A stretch of DNA of 64,000 nt from Roseateles_C aquae (GTDB lineage Bacteria; Pseudomonadota; Gammaproteobacteria; Burkholderiales; Burkholderiaceae_C): assembly GCF_032337115.1 (NCBI RefSeq), contig NZ_JAVXZY010000008.1, positions 223,938 through 287,937 on the forward strand, written 5' to 3'. Both the position numbers and the translations under genes were made by a program. Below the pieces are notes generated by a model that was not told the origin of the DNA, did not search any database, and saw only the letters and a program-made list of their open reading frames with translations. Shown here one piece after another: positions 25,728 to 35,104 of the stretch. The first letter of the stretch is position 1. Each line of letters begins with the position of its first letter.

Positions 25728-26612
25728 TCAGCCCAACACTTCGACCAGCATTCGCTCGACGCCTGTTTGCCACTCGGGCAGGCGCAGGCCGAAGGCCTGC
25801 TGCAGCTTGGCGGTCGACAGACGCGAGTTCAGCGGGCGACGGGCCGGCGTTGGGTACTCACTGGTCGGGATCGCGAGGATCTGATCCGGCGCCACCTTGA
25901 TGGCCTGGCCGCGTTGGCGTGCAAGCTCAATCACATGACTGGCATAGGCATGCCAGCTGGTCTGGCCGCCGGCCACCGCATGGTAGAGCCCGCCCAGCTG
26001 CGGATTGGCCAGGGTGGCGCGTGCCATATGGGCGGTCAGATCAGCCAGCAGATCGGCGCCGGTTGGGGCACCGATCTGGTCGGCAATCACCTTCAGCTGC
26101 TCGCGCTCGCCGGCCAGACGCAGCATGGTCTTGGCGAAATTGCCGCCACGCGCCGCATAGACCCAGCTGGTGCGCAGCGTCAGGTGCTGGCAAGCGCTGG
26201 CGGCAATCGCTTGTTCACCGGCCAGCTTGCTGGCGCCGTAGACGCTCAGGGGGCCGGTGGCGGCGGTTTCATCACGGGGCTGATCGCCGCTGCCATCAAA
26301 GACGTAGTCAGTGCTGTAGTGAACCAGCAGAGCGCCCAGCGCCTTCGCCTCGCGTGCCAGCAGGCCAGGGGCAATGGCGTTGATCTGCTGGGCCGCAGCG
26401 GCATCGCTCTCGGCCTTGTCGACCGCGGTGTAGGCGGCGGCATTGACGATCAGCTGCGGCGCCACGGCACGCACGGTGGCGATCAGCTGCTCGCTGTTGG
26501 CAAGATCGGCGCCTTCGCTACGGTCCAGCGCCACCAGTTCACCCAGCGGTGCCAGCGCACGCTGCAACTCCCAGCCCAGCTGGCCGTTCTTGCCCAGCAG
26601 CAAAATCTTCAT
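25728..26612 (-). CDS. rfbD: dTDP-4-dehydrorhamnose reductase
   Basis: From ATG 26612 the protein is 294 residues, the usual RfbD length; the longer open frame upstream (86 codons) is Arg/Ser/Pro filler and overlaps rfbB. Motifs are ILLLGKNGQLGWELQRAL, VNAAAYTAVDKAESD, STDYVFDG and the catalytic PLSVYGASKLAGEQAI. It reduces the keto sugar to dTDP-L-rhamnose with NADPH. Gene order here is rfbB, rfbD, rfbA, rfbC in transcription order. Confidence 0.96.
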   Translation of the reverse strand: MKILLLGKNGQLGWELQRALAPLGELVALDRSEGADLANSEQLIATVRAVAPQLIVNAAAYTAVDKAESDAAAAQQINAIAPGLLAREAKALGALLVHYSTDYVFDGSGDQPRDETAATGPLSVYGASKLAGEQAIAASACQHLTLRTSWVYAARGGNFAKTMLRLAGEREQLKVIADQIGAPTGADLLADLTAHMARATLANPQLGGLYHAVAGGQTSWHAYASHVIELARQRGQAIKVAPDQILAIPTSEYPTPARRPLNSRLSTAKLQQAFGLRLPEWQTGVERMLVEVLG

Positions 26613-26697
26613 GTCTGCCCCTCGTCTGCCGCGTGCAGCAGACGATCCTCTGTAGGGATGCATGCCGGCTTGCGGCGGCCCGGCGCTCGGCACGCCT

Positions 26698-27759
26698 TCA
26701 TGGTGCTGCGTACTGCTGCTTGACCCAGTCGCGGTAGGCGCCGCTCTGCACGCGGCTGACCCACTCGGGATGGTCAAGGTACCACTGCACTGTCTTCCTG
26801 ATGCCAGTGGCAAAGGTCTCGGCCGGGCGCCAGCCCAGTTCCTGCTCGATCTTGCGCGCGTCGATCGCATAACGGCGGTCGTGGCCGGGCCGGTCCTTCA
26901 CATAGGTGATCAGGCGGGCATAGGGGCCGGCGGGGTCAGGTCTGAACTCATCGAGCAGGGCGCACACCGTCTTGACGATGTCGATATTGGCCATCTCGTT
27001 CCAGCCGCCGATGTTGTAGGTCTCGCCCAGGCGGCCGCCGGCCAGCACGGCGCGGATGGCGGCGCAGTGGTCGGTGACGTAGAGCCAGTCGCGAATCTGC
27101 TGGCCGTCGCCGTAGACCGGCAGTGGCTTAGCCGCAAGCGCGTTGACGATCATCAGCGGGATCAGCTTTTCGGGGAAGTGATAGGGCCCGTAGTTGTTCG
27201 AGCAGTTGGTGGTGACCACCGGCAGCCCATAGGTGTGGTGCCAGGCGCGCACCAGATGGTCGCTGGCGGCCTTGGACGCCGAGTAGGGGCTGTTCGGCTC
27301 GTAGGGGTTGGTCTCGGCAAAGGGCGGGTCGCAGGGCTTGAGCGAACCGTAGACCTCGTCGGTCGAGACATGGTGAAAACGAAACGCCGCCTTGGCCGCG
27401 TCGTCCATTGCGGTCCAGTAGGCGCGCGCCGCTTCGAGCAGGGTGAACGTGCCCTCGACATTGGTGCGCATGAAGGCGGCCGGGCCACTGATCGAGCGGT
27501 CCACATGGCTCTCGGCGGCGAAGTGCACCAGCGCGCGGGGCCGGTGCTCGGCGAGCAGCTTGTCGATCAGCGCGTGGTCGCAGATATCGCCTTGCACAAA
27601 CACATGGCGCGCGTCGCCGTCCAGCGACTTCAGGTTCTCCAGATTGCCCGCATAGCTGAGCAGATCGAGGTTGACCACGGTCTCGTCGGACTGGCGCAGC
27701 CAGTCCAGCACGAAATTGCTGCCGATGAAACCGGCGCCGCCGGTGACCAGAATGCTCAT
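26698..27759 (-). CDS. rfbB: dTDP-glucose 4,6-dehydratase
   Basis: ATG 27759 gives 353 residues, standard for RfbB. Signature blocks are ILVTGGAGFIGSNFVLDWL, HFAAESHVDRSI, HVSTDEVYG, the catalytic SPYSASKAASDHLV and NNYGPYHFPEKLIPL. It converts dTDP-glucose to the 4-keto-6-deoxy intermediate using bound NAD. It lies 25 bp after the TviB-like dehydrogenase gene, so the sugar-nucleotide genes read as one transcript. Confidence 0.97.
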   Translation of the reverse strand: MSILVTGGAGFIGSNFVLDWLRQSDETVVNLDLLSYAGNLENLKSLDGDARHVFVQGDICDHALIDKLLAEHRPRALVHFAAESHVDRSISGPAAFMRTNVEGTFTLLEAARAYWTAMDDAAKAAFRFHHVSTDEVYGSLKPCDPPFAETNPYEPNSPYSASKAASDHLVRAWHHTYGLPVVTTNCSNNYGPYHFPEKLIPLMIVNALAAKPLPVYGDGQQIRDWLYVTDHCAAIRAVLAGGRLGETYNIGGWNEMANIDIVKTVCALLDEFRPDPAGPYARLITYVKDRPGHDRRYAIDARKIEQELGWRPAETFATGIRKTVQWYLDHPEWVSRVQSGAYRDWVKQQYAAP

Positions 27760-27784
27760 GGGCGGCTTGCCTCCAGCACGAGGG

Positions 27785-29068
27785 TTACAGACGCCAGACG
27801 CGCAAGCCCGCCGCTTCCAGCGCAGCCTGGTCGAACGCGGCCTTGACGTCGATGAACGCGCCGCCGGCCACCAGCTTGTCGCTGATCTCGGCCACGGTGA
27901 GTGCCTTATAGCCCTTGTGCGCCACCGCCGCGACGATGGCGTCGGCCTTGGGCAGCTCGGCCCAGCTGACGGTGCGCACGCCGTACTCGTGCACCGCCTC
28001 GTCCGGATCGGCATCGGGGTCGGTCACCGTCACCTCAACGCCATAGCTTTGCAGCTCGCGGATGATGTCGATCACCTTGGAGTTGCGCAGATCGGCGCAG
28101 TCTTCCTTGAAGGTCAGGCCCAGCACGTTGACGCGGGCGCCCTTGATGGCGCAGCCGGCGGCAATCATCTGCTTGATGGTCTGCTCGGCGACGAACTTGC
28201 CCATGCTGTCGTTGATGCGGCGGCCGGCCAGGATGACTTGCGGGTGGTAGCCCAGCATGTCGGCCTTGTGGGTCAGGTAGTAGGGGTCGACGCCGATGCA
28301 GTGGCCGCCGACCAGACCCGGCTTGAACTTCAGGAAGTTCCACTTGGTGCCGGCGGCTTCCAGCACCTCGGAGGTGTCCAGGCCGATCTTGTCGAAGATG
28401 ATGGCCAGCTCGTTCATCAGCGCGATGTTCAGATCGCGCTGGGTGTTCTCGATCACCTTGGCGGCCTCGGCCGTCTTGATGCTGGAGGCGCGGTGCACGC
28501 CGGGGACGATGATGCGCTCGTAGAGCTTGGCGACCGCGTCCAGCGTCTCGGGCGTGTCGCCGGAGACGATCTTCAGGATCTTGGTCAGCGTGTGTTCCTT
28601 GTCGCCCGGGTTGATGCGCTCGGGGCTGTAGCCGACGAAGAAGTCCTGCTTCCACTTCAGGCCCGATTCACGCTCCAGCACCGGGATGCAGACCTCTTCG
28701 GTGGCACCAGGATAGACGGTGCTCTCGTACACGACGATGGCGCCCTTCTTCATGTGGCGGCCGACGCTGGTGGAGGAGCCGATCAGCGGCTTGAAGTCGG
28801 GGATGTGGGCTTCGTCGACCGGCGTGGGCACGGCGACGATGATGATGTCGGCCTCGGCCAGCATCTTGGGGTCGGCGGTGTAGACGGCCTGCGTGGCGGC
28901 CTGCACCTGCTCATCGCTCAGTTCGCGCGAAGGGTCGGTGCCGCGCTGGCAGGCTTCCACCTTGGACGTCGCGATATCGAAGCCGATGGTGCGCATCTGC
29001 TTGCCGAACTCCACCACCAGCGGCAGGCCCACATAGCCCAGGCCGATCACTGCTACCGTCGTTGCCAT
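27785..29068 (-). CDS. TviB/WbpO-like UDP-N-acetyl-hexosamine 6-dehydrogenase
   Basis: The start at 29068 has a GGAG site upstream in the gene direction and gives 427 residues. The Rossmann motif VAVIGLGYVGLPLVVEFG, TPVDEAHIPDF, ESTVYPGATEE, the family block YSPERINPGDKEHTL and the active-site GGHCIGVDPYYLTHKA (Cys nucleophile) identify the UDP-glucose/GDP-mannose dehydrogenase superfamily. The overall sequence looks most like TviB/WbpO, which oxidise UDP-GlcNAc or UDP-GalNAc to the uronate. Conversion of UDP-ManNAc from WecB is an alternative. It is 30 bp after manC. Confidence 0.88.
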   Translation of the reverse strand: MATTVAVIGLGYVGLPLVVEFGKQMRTIGFDIATSKVEACQRGTDPSRELSDEQVQAATQAVYTADPKMLAEADIIIVAVPTPVDEAHIPDFKPLIGSSTSVGRHMKKGAIVVYESTVYPGATEEVCIPVLERESGLKWKQDFFVGYSPERINPGDKEHTLTKILKIVSGDTPETLDAVAKLYERIIVPGVHRASSIKTAEAAKVIENTQRDLNIALMNELAIIFDKIGLDTSEVLEAAGTKWNFLKFKPGLVGGHCIGVDPYYLTHKADMLGYHPQVILAGRRINDSMGKFVAEQTIKQMIAAGCAIKGARVNVLGLTFKEDCADLRNSKVIDIIRELQSYGVEVTVTDPDADPDEAVHEYGVRTVSWAELPKADAIVAAVAHKGYKALTVAEISDKLVAGGAFIDVKAAFDQAALEAAGLRVWRL

Positions 29069-29097
29069 TGCCGTTTCTCCGTCGATTCGCTTGACGC

Positions 29098-30543
29098 TCA
29101 CTGGCGCCCGTAGTTGTCTTCAAAGCGGACGATATCGTCCTCGCCGAGGTAGGAGCCCGATTGCACCTCAATGATTTCCAGCGGTACCCGGCCCGGGTTG
29201 GCCAGCCGGTGCACCTGCCCCAAGGGGATGTAGGTGCTCTGGTTCTCGGACAGCAGCAGCACCTTGTCGCCGTTGGTGATCTCGGCGGTGCCGGAGACCA
29301 CGATCCAATGCTCGGCGCGGTGGTGGTGCATCTGCAGGCTCAGGGAAGCGCCCGGCTTGACCATGATGCGCTTGACCTGGAAGCGTTCGCCCATGTCGAT
29401 GCTGTCGTACCAGCCCCAGGGGCGGTGGACCTTGCGGTGCAGGTTCTGTTCGCCGCGCTTGCTGGCGTTGAGTTGGTTGACGATCAGCTTGACGTCCTGG
29501 CTCTTGCTGCGATCAGCGACGAGCACGGCATCGGGCGTCTCCACCACCACGACGTTATCAAGGCCGACGACACCGACCAGACGGCTGGTCGCATGGACCA
29601 GCACATTGCTGCTGTCGGCCAGCAGGGCGTCGCCCTGGGTGGCGTTGCCATGGGCGTCCTTGTCGGCCACCTGCCAGACGGCCTCCCAGGCGCCGAGATC
29701 GTTCCAGCCCGCATCCAGGGGCACCATGCGCAGCGCGAACTCGCTGCCGGGGCAGCGCTCCATCACCGCGTAGTCGACCGACTCCGAGGGCACTGCGGCG
29801 AACTCGGCCTTGCCCGGGCGGACAAACTTGGCATCCAGCTTGGCCGCGGCAAAGGCCTGCTCGGTGGCAGTGGCGATATCGGGGCGGAAGCGCTGCAAGG
29901 CCTTGAGCCAGACACTGGCACGCAGCACGAACATGCCGCTGTTCCAGTAATAGCCGCCGGCATCAAGATAGCGCTGCGCGGTGGCCGCGTCGGGCTTCTC
30001 GACGAACTGGGCCACGGCCAGGCCGCGCGCGTCAGCCTCGCTGCGGATATAGCCATAACCGGTTTCGGGCCGGTCTGGCGTGATGCCCAGAATGACGATG
30101 CTGCCATCGGCAGCCTCGCGCACCGCCTGTTGCAAGGCTGCCGTGAAGGCGGCCGGCCGGGTGACCGTCTGGTCGGCCGGCGTGACCACCAGCACCGGAT
30201 CCTGGCCGTCCTTCAGTGCCTGCAGCGCGGCCAGCGTCAATGCTGGAGCGGTGTTGCGGCCCATTGGTTCCAGCAACACGGCGGCTGGATCGGCGCCGGT
30301 CTCGCGCAGCTGGTCCAGCACCAGGAAGCGGTGCTCTTCGTTGCCGACGATCAACGGGGCTTGCACTGCAATATCGTCGGCACCCAGGTCTTGCAGCCGT
30401 TCGGCGGCCTGCTGGAACAAGCTGCTGTTGCCGGACAGCACGAGGAACTGTTTGGGGAATCCAGCGCGCGACAGCGGCCACAGCCGGGTGCCGCTGCCGC
30501 CGGCCATGATGACGGGTTGTGTCGAGATCTTCTTGTCGTTCAC
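29098..30543 (-). CDS. manC: Mannose-1-phosphate guanylyltransferase/mannose-6-phosphate isomerase (bifunctional)
   Basis: The 481-residue protein has the GMP signature PVIMAGGSGTRLWPLSRAGFPKQFL, ENTAP-like GRNTAPALTLAAL, FVEKPDAATAQRYLDAGGYYWNSGMF and VDYAVMER. A C-terminal cupin isomerase domain carries FQVKRIMVKPGASLSLQMHHHRAEHW. It produces GDP-mannose, the precursor for both a mannosyl donor and, through gmd and fcl, GDP-fucose. No phosphomannomutase gene is visible in the window, so that step must come from elsewhere. Confidence 0.96.
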   Translation of the reverse strand: MNDKKISTQPVIMAGGSGTRLWPLSRAGFPKQFLVLSGNSSLFQQAAERLQDLGADDIAVQAPLIVGNEEHRFLVLDQLRETGADPAAVLLEPMGRNTAPALTLAALQALKDGQDPVLVVTPADQTVTRPAAFTAALQQAVREAADGSIVILGITPDRPETGYGYIRSEADARGLAVAQFVEKPDAATAQRYLDAGGYYWNSGMFVLRASVWLKALQRFRPDIATATEQAFAAAKLDAKFVRPGKAEFAAVPSESVDYAVMERCPGSEFALRMVPLDAGWNDLGAWEAVWQVADKDAHGNATQGDALLADSSNVLVHATSRLVGVVGLDNVVVVETPDAVLVADRSKSQDVKLIVNQLNASKRGEQNLHRKVHRPWGWYDSIDMGERFQVKRIMVKPGASLSLQMHHHRAEHWIVVSGTAEITNGDKVLLLSENQSTYIPLGQVHRLANPGRVPLEIIEVQSGSYLGEDDIVRFEDNYGRQ

Positions 30544-30594
30544 GTTACTTCGTCCCCCAGGGACCTCTCTGAAAAAATGTTGTGAGCCGAAGCT

Positions 30595-31611
30595 TCAGGC
30601 CTTGAACCCGTCAGGATTCAGGCTTTGCCAGCGCCAGCTGTCCTCACACATGCGCTGCAGATCGTGCCTGGCCTGCCAGCCGAGCTTGTCGCGGGCCAGG
30701 GCCGGGTCGGCGTAGCAGGCGGCCACGTCGCCGGGGCGGCGCGGCACGATGCGATAGGGCACCGGGCGGCCGCTGGCCGCCTCATAGGCGCGCACGACAT
30801 CGAGCACGCTGTAGCCACGGCCAGTGCCGAGGTTGACGGTGATGGACTCGCTGCCGCCGAGCAGGAATCGAAGTGCCGCGACATGGCCCTCGGCCAGATC
30901 GCAGACATGGATGTAGTCACGCACGCCGGTGCCATCGGGTGTGTCGTAGTCGTCGCCAAAGACCTGCAGCGCTTCGCGCCGGCCAACGGCCACCTGGGCC
31001 ACATAGGGCATCAGATTGTTGGGAATGCCGCGCGGGTCTTCGCCGATCTGGCCGCTCTCATGGGCGCCGACCGGGTTGAAGTAGCGCAGGCAGGCCGTCT
31101 GCCACAACGGGTCGGCCGCGCCGAGGTCGCGCAGAATGGTCTCGCCCATCAGCTTGGTCGCCCCATAGGGGTTGACCGCCGACAGCGCCGCATCTTCGGT
31201 CAGCGGCAGCCGTTCGGGCTGGCCATAGACAGTGGCGCTGGAGCTGAACACGATGCGCTTGCAGCCATGGGCCTGCATGGTTTGCAGCGTGCTGACCAGG
31301 CCGCCGATATTGTTGGCGTAGTAGTCCAGCGGCTTGGCGGTGGATTCGCCGACCGCCTTGAAGGCGGCGAAGTGGACGACGGCGTCGGGCTGGTGGCGGG
31401 CGAAGACGGCATCCAGGGCTGTGCGGTCGCAGACATCGGCCTGTTCAAACACCGGTGTCTGGCCGCTCAAGCGTGCAAGGCGTTCGAGCACCAGCGGCGA
31501 GCTGTTGCTGAAATTGTCGAGGCCGACGACCTCATAACCGGCCGATTGCAGGGCCAGCCAGGTATGCGAAGCGATATAGCCGGCGGCGCCGGTGAGCAGA
31601 ACGGTGGGCAT
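30595..31611 (-). CDS. galE: UDP-glucose 4-epimerase
   Basis: The 338-residue SDR has VLLTGAAGYIASHTWLAL, VGLDNFSNSSPLVLERL, HFAAFKAVGEST, FSSSATVYGQPERLPLTE, the catalytic NPYGATKLMGETIL and the GalE-specific LRYFNPVGAHESG. It interconverts UDP-glucose and UDP-galactose. It lies between epsL and manC on the minus strand; the 51-bp gap to manC shows no terminator. Confidence 0.96.
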   Translation of the reverse strand: MPTVLLTGAAGYIASHTWLALQSAGYEVVGLDNFSNSSPLVLERLARLSGQTPVFEQADVCDRTALDAVFARHQPDAVVHFAAFKAVGESTAKPLDYYANNIGGLVSTLQTMQAHGCKRIVFSSSATVYGQPERLPLTEDAALSAVNPYGATKLMGETILRDLGAADPLWQTACLRYFNPVGAHESGQIGEDPRGIPNNLMPYVAQVAVGRREALQVFGDDYDTPDGTGVRDYIHVCDLAEGHVAALRFLLGGSESITVNLGTGRGYSVLDVVRAYEAASGRPVPYRIVPRRPGDVAACYADPALARDKLGWQARHDLQRMCEDSWRWQSLNPDGFKA

Positions 31612-31622
31612 CTCAGGCAGTC

Positions 31623-32864
31623 TTAGCGCAGCATGTATTGGCCGGTGCAGCCCATGCTGTTGGCCGAGTAGGGCAGGGTGTAGGGGCTGATCGGCTGGGC
31701 CTGGCCCAAGCTGCGCTCATCATGCGTGTACTGGCAGCTCAGCAGCGCATTGCGGGTGGCGCTCCAGTTCAGGCCGACGCGCCAGCTGGTCAAGGTGTCA
31801 CTGCCGGCCACGCTGTTGACGCCGAAGCTGTTGCGCTGATCACGCTTGGCGACTGCATAAGAGGCCGTCAAACCGATCTTGGCGCTCATCGCGTAGTCGG
31901 CGCCCAGGCGCACTCGATTGGTGACGCGGTTGTAGTCGATCTCGTTGCCGAATGGCGAGCCATTGACCGGCGTGCTGTCCAGCCCGGTCTCACGCGACAG
32001 CGTCGTGTTGAAGCCCAACTTGGGCAGCGCCTGCCACTGCCAGACCAGGGAGCCGGTGGTGCCGCTGAAACTGCCGCTACCGGCCTCACTGTGGGTGGCG
32101 CGGCCAAAGCTCAGCCGTGCTGACAGACTGGACAGTGCCGATGGCTGCCAATTGGCAGTCAGGTCGAGATCCTTGCGGCGAACGCGATCGACGACATAGC
32201 TGCCGCCAACCAGACGGTAGTTGGGGTAGCTGCCACGGGTCAGTCGCCCATAGCTGCCCAAGCTCAGCGAGGGGCTGGAGCGATAGACCAGGCCAACAGC
32301 CGCGTCGTTCTGCTCATAGTTGTAGGGCAGATACTCGCTGGCGCTATAGCGGCTGGTGTAGTGATTGGCTCGCGCTTCGAGGCTGAGCTGGCCAGCCAGA
32401 CCATAGCGTGCAGACGCCCCTGCGCGCTTGGTGGTCAGCACGTTCTTGATCGTCAGGCTGGGCTTGTCGCCCCCTGGATTGAACTCGGCCAGCGACTTGC
32501 TGCCCCCGGCAGTCAAGGTGCCGCCAAGTTTGTCGAAGGCCGACCAGTCCAGCCCACTGTCGAGCTGGTAGGCGGTGTTGTTCAACAGGCTGTTGTGGCG
32601 GTAGCGGTTGGCATTCAGGCTCAGATTGCCGTAGATCCGCTGGCGGCCATAGCGTTGGTCGATGCCGGCCAGCAGGCTGCCGGTCGTGACCCAGTCGTTA
32701 TTCGCGGGTTGTGCACTGTCCAGCCGGTAGACGTTGGCCACACGGGTCAGGCCCAGCGAGGTGCCGACGTAGTAAGGGCTGCTCTCAGCGTGGGCGCCGC
32801 TGCCGAACAGGCCCGCCAGCAGCAGGGCGATCAGGGGGCGGGCGGGTGTGCTGGCCAGAGCCAT
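31623..32864 (-). CDS. epsL: EpsL-type outer-membrane beta-barrel protein of exosortase/polysaccharide loci
   Basis: From ATG 32864 (AAGGA site upstream) the product is 413 residues with a signal peptide ending GAHAE. The mature part is a series of alternating strands with terminal aromatics (e.g. YVGTSLGLTRVANVYRLD, SLSARLSFGRATHSEAGSG), and the last residue pair follows GQYML, all consistent with an 18-20-strand barrel. It matches what I know of EpsL, the outer-membrane component found beside XrtB loci. It probably forms or gates the export channel. Upstream in-frame ATGs at 32900 and 32939 overlap the priming transferase. Confidence 0.8.
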   Translation of the reverse strand: MALASTPARPLIALLLAGLFGSGAHAESSPYYVGTSLGLTRVANVYRLDSAQPANNDWVTTGSLLAGIDQRYGRQRIYGNLSLNANRYRHNSLLNNTAYQLDSGLDWSAFDKLGGTLTAGGSKSLAEFNPGGDKPSLTIKNVLTTKRAGASARYGLAGQLSLEARANHYTSRYSASEYLPYNYEQNDAAVGLVYRSSPSLSLGSYGRLTRGSYPNYRLVGGSYVVDRVRRKDLDLTANWQPSALSSLSARLSFGRATHSEAGSGSFSGTTGSLVWQWQALPKLGFNTTLSRETGLDSTPVNGSPFGNEIDYNRVTNRVRLGADYAMSAKIGLTASYAVAKRDQRNSFGVNSVAGSDTLTSWRVGLNWSATRNALLSCQYTHDERSLGQAQPISPYTLPYSANSMGCTGQYMLR

Positions 32865-32928
32865 GGCTTGTCCTTGATTTGTACTTGTGTGCGGTGTCAT
32901 CACATCGGTGCGCTGGGCAGCATGCGGC

Positions 32929-34323
32929 TCAGTAGGCATGACGATCGAACAGCACCAGCCGCACCGTTCTGACGATGATCTGCAGATCCAGCCCCAGGGA
33001 CCAGTTGCGCAGGTATTCCAGATCGTATTCGACCCGGGCTTTCATCTTGTCTATCGTGTCGGTTTCGCCACGCAGGCCGTTGACCTGGGCCCAGCCGGTG
33101 ATGCCCGGTTTGACCTTGTGGCGAACCATATAGGCCTTGATCAGCTTGCGGTATTCCTCATTGTGGGCAACCGCGTGCGGGCGCGGGCCGACGATGCTCA
33201 TCCGGCCTTGCAGCACATTGATGAACTGCGGCAACTCATCGAGCGAGGTGCGGCGGATGAAGGCGCCGAACGGCGTGATGCGCGGATCGCCCTTGGTGGC
33301 CTGCTTGACGACAGCGCCGTTGTCCATCGCCCGCATCGAGCGGAACTTGTAGACGATGATTTCCTCGCCATCGAGGCCGTTGCGTCGCTGTTTGAAAATG
33401 ATCGGGCCGGGAGAGCTGAGCTTCACGCCGATGGCGATGGCGGCCAGGATGGGCGAGATCAGCACCAGGATGATGCTGGCCAGCACCACATCGCTGATCC
33501 GTTTGACCAATTCGTTGGTGCCGGTGAATGGCGTTTCGCAGATGCCCACCACGGGCACGCCATTCATGTCCTGCAGCCGGCCCTGGATGATGCTGATGCC
33601 GAACACATCGGGCACGAAGAACAGCGAGGCCGTCGTGCCCTGCACCTGTTCCAGCAACTGCACGATGCGCGGCTGCGAGCCCAGCGGCAGCGTGATGTAG
33701 ACCTCGCGCACATTGTGTTGGCGGACATAGTCACTCAGTTCGCTGAGCATGCCGACCAGCTTGTCGCGGGCCTGCGGATCGAGGCGATCATCTTGGCGAT
33801 CGTCGAAGAAGCCGAGGAAATCGACGCTGTTGGCACCGTGGGCACGCAGTGCGCGCTGCACCTTCACGCCCAGCGGGCCGGCGCCCACGATCACGGCGGT
33901 GCGCCGCGAGGCCGGGTGAGCCTCGCGCCAGCGCAGGATGCGTCGGCCAATCTCCACTGCGGCCCATTGAGCCAGCGGGGTGAGGATGGCCCACCAGAAA
34001 ATCACATGGTCTTCGAAGTAGCCCAGGCTGTTGGTCGCATAGGCGAACATGCCCAGGATGGCCAGCAGGATGACCCAGGAGCTGATGATGTCGATGGCCG
34101 CACTGACCGGGTGATCGGAAAAGCGGTTGCGACCCGGGAAGGTCAGCGCAAACACCAACAGGCACAGGGTGTAGGTGGAACGCAGCACCGGCTCGTCGAA
34201 GTAGGCATTGACCGCCAGGTAGACCAGCACGATCAGGCTGGGCTCCAGGAACGCGGCGATCAGTGATTGAACCGACTGCGGGGCGCTGTAAAACGTTCTC
34301 TTGTAACTGCGGTCCTCAAACAT
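32929..34323 (-). CDS. Undecaprenyl-phosphate sugar-1-phosphate transferase (initiating, WcaJ/EpsB-like)
   Basis: The 464-residue membrane protein starts at ATG 34323. It has four N-terminal helices and a central Rossmann-like region (TAVIVGAGPLGVKVQRAL). The C-terminal PHPT catalytic domain includes the membrane re-entrant helix KRISDVVLASIILVLISPIL and the motifs SPGPIIFKQRRNG, IIVYKFRSMR, RRTSLDELPQFINVL and GMSIVGPRPHA-like. It primes the repeat unit by loading hexose-1-phosphate on undecaprenyl phosphate. First gene of the minus-strand set; its promoter should lie in the 260-bp gap before ubiJ. Confidence 0.94.
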   Translation of the reverse strand: MFEDRSYKRTFYSAPQSVQSLIAAFLEPSLIVLVYLAVNAYFDEPVLRSTYTLCLLVFALTFPGRNRFSDHPVSAAIDIISSWVILLAILGMFAYATNSLGYFEDHVIFWWAILTPLAQWAAVEIGRRILRWREAHPASRRTAVIVGAGPLGVKVQRALRAHGANSVDFLGFFDDRQDDRLDPQARDKLVGMLSELSDYVRQHNVREVYITLPLGSQPRIVQLLEQVQGTTASLFFVPDVFGISIIQGRLQDMNGVPVVGICETPFTGTNELVKRISDVVLASIILVLISPILAAIAIGVKLSSPGPIIFKQRRNGLDGEEIIVYKFRSMRAMDNGAVVKQATKGDPRITPFGAFIRRTSLDELPQFINVLQGRMSIVGPRPHAVAHNEEYRKLIKAYMVRHKVKPGITGWAQVNGLRGETDTIDKMKARVEYDLEYLRNWSLGLDLQIIVRTVRLVLFDRHAY

Positions 34324-34582
34324 TGTCCGTTGGCTCCAAAAGGCCTGTTTTCTTCTCAGTGGCCGAACTTGCGGCGCACAGGCCCGCACTCCCTCTCTCA
34401 GGCACGAAGCGGCGATTCTCGCCTAATTCGCGGGTAACTAAACGTCACGGTCCGTCCCTGGCTGTCCCTAGATTAAGCAAGATCCGTGACAGCGATGCGC
34501 CTGGAGAGGCGGTTTGCAATGTCTTTGACCTGCGACCTGCCCAAAGCCCGCGTGGCCGGACAGGCCTGCCTACAATCGCCGC

Positions 34583-35104
34583 ATGCTGCAAGATTGGTCA
34601 CAACTGTTGGCGCCGGCGGTGCAGGAACGTATCTGCCTGCTGCTGAACCACGTCATTTCCCGCGAGACCTTGGCCATGGCCAAGTTGAAGCCGCATGCCG
34701 GGCGCGCCGTTGTGGTGCATCTGGCCGGCTGGCCGGCGCTGCTACCCAGGGCGCCGGACCTCGTCCTGGCAATCACACCGGCCGGGCTGCTGGAGCGGCA
34801 GGAAGTCTCGCCGGCCGAGGCCATGCGCATCGAGGTCGATGCGAGCAACCCGGCCGCCATGGCGCTGGCCGCGCTCAGTGGCGAGCGGCCGCGGGTCAGC
34901 GTGCAGGGTGACGCCGCGTTGGCCGGCGACCTCAACTGGCTGATCGAGCATCTGCGCTGGGATGTGGCCGACGACCTGGCCAAGATCGTCGGCCCGGCGC
35001 CGGCGCACCAGCTGGTGCGCTGGGGCGGCGCCATCGCCTCGGGGTTGGCGGTGCTGGCGCGCAGCGCGGCCTCGCTGGTGCCCGGTGGGCGCGCTGGCGC
35101 ATGA
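34583..35104 (+). CDS. ubiJ: UbiJ, SCP2-domain accessory factor of ubiquinone biosynthesis
   Basis: The 173-residue protein has an SCP2-like lipid-binding domain: GRAVVVHLAGWPALLPRAPDLVLAITPAGLL, then RVSVQGDAALAGDLNWLIEHLRWDVADDLAKIVG, and a C-terminal helix. The position directly before ubiB, with a four-base overlap, matches the known ubiE-ubiJ-ubiB arrangement except that ubiE here is 31 kb away, separated by the polysaccharide locus. It scaffolds the Ubi enzyme complex. A TACAAT hexamer seven bases before the ATG suggests a very short leader. Confidence 0.9.
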   Translation: MLQDWSQLLAPAVQERICLLLNHVISRETLAMAKLKPHAGRAVVVHLAGWPALLPRAPDLVLAITPAGLLERQEVSPAEAMRIEVDASNPAAMALAALSGERPRVSVQGDAALAGDLNWLIEHLRWDVADDLAKIVGPAPAHQLVRWGGAIASGLAVLARSAASLVPGGRAGA

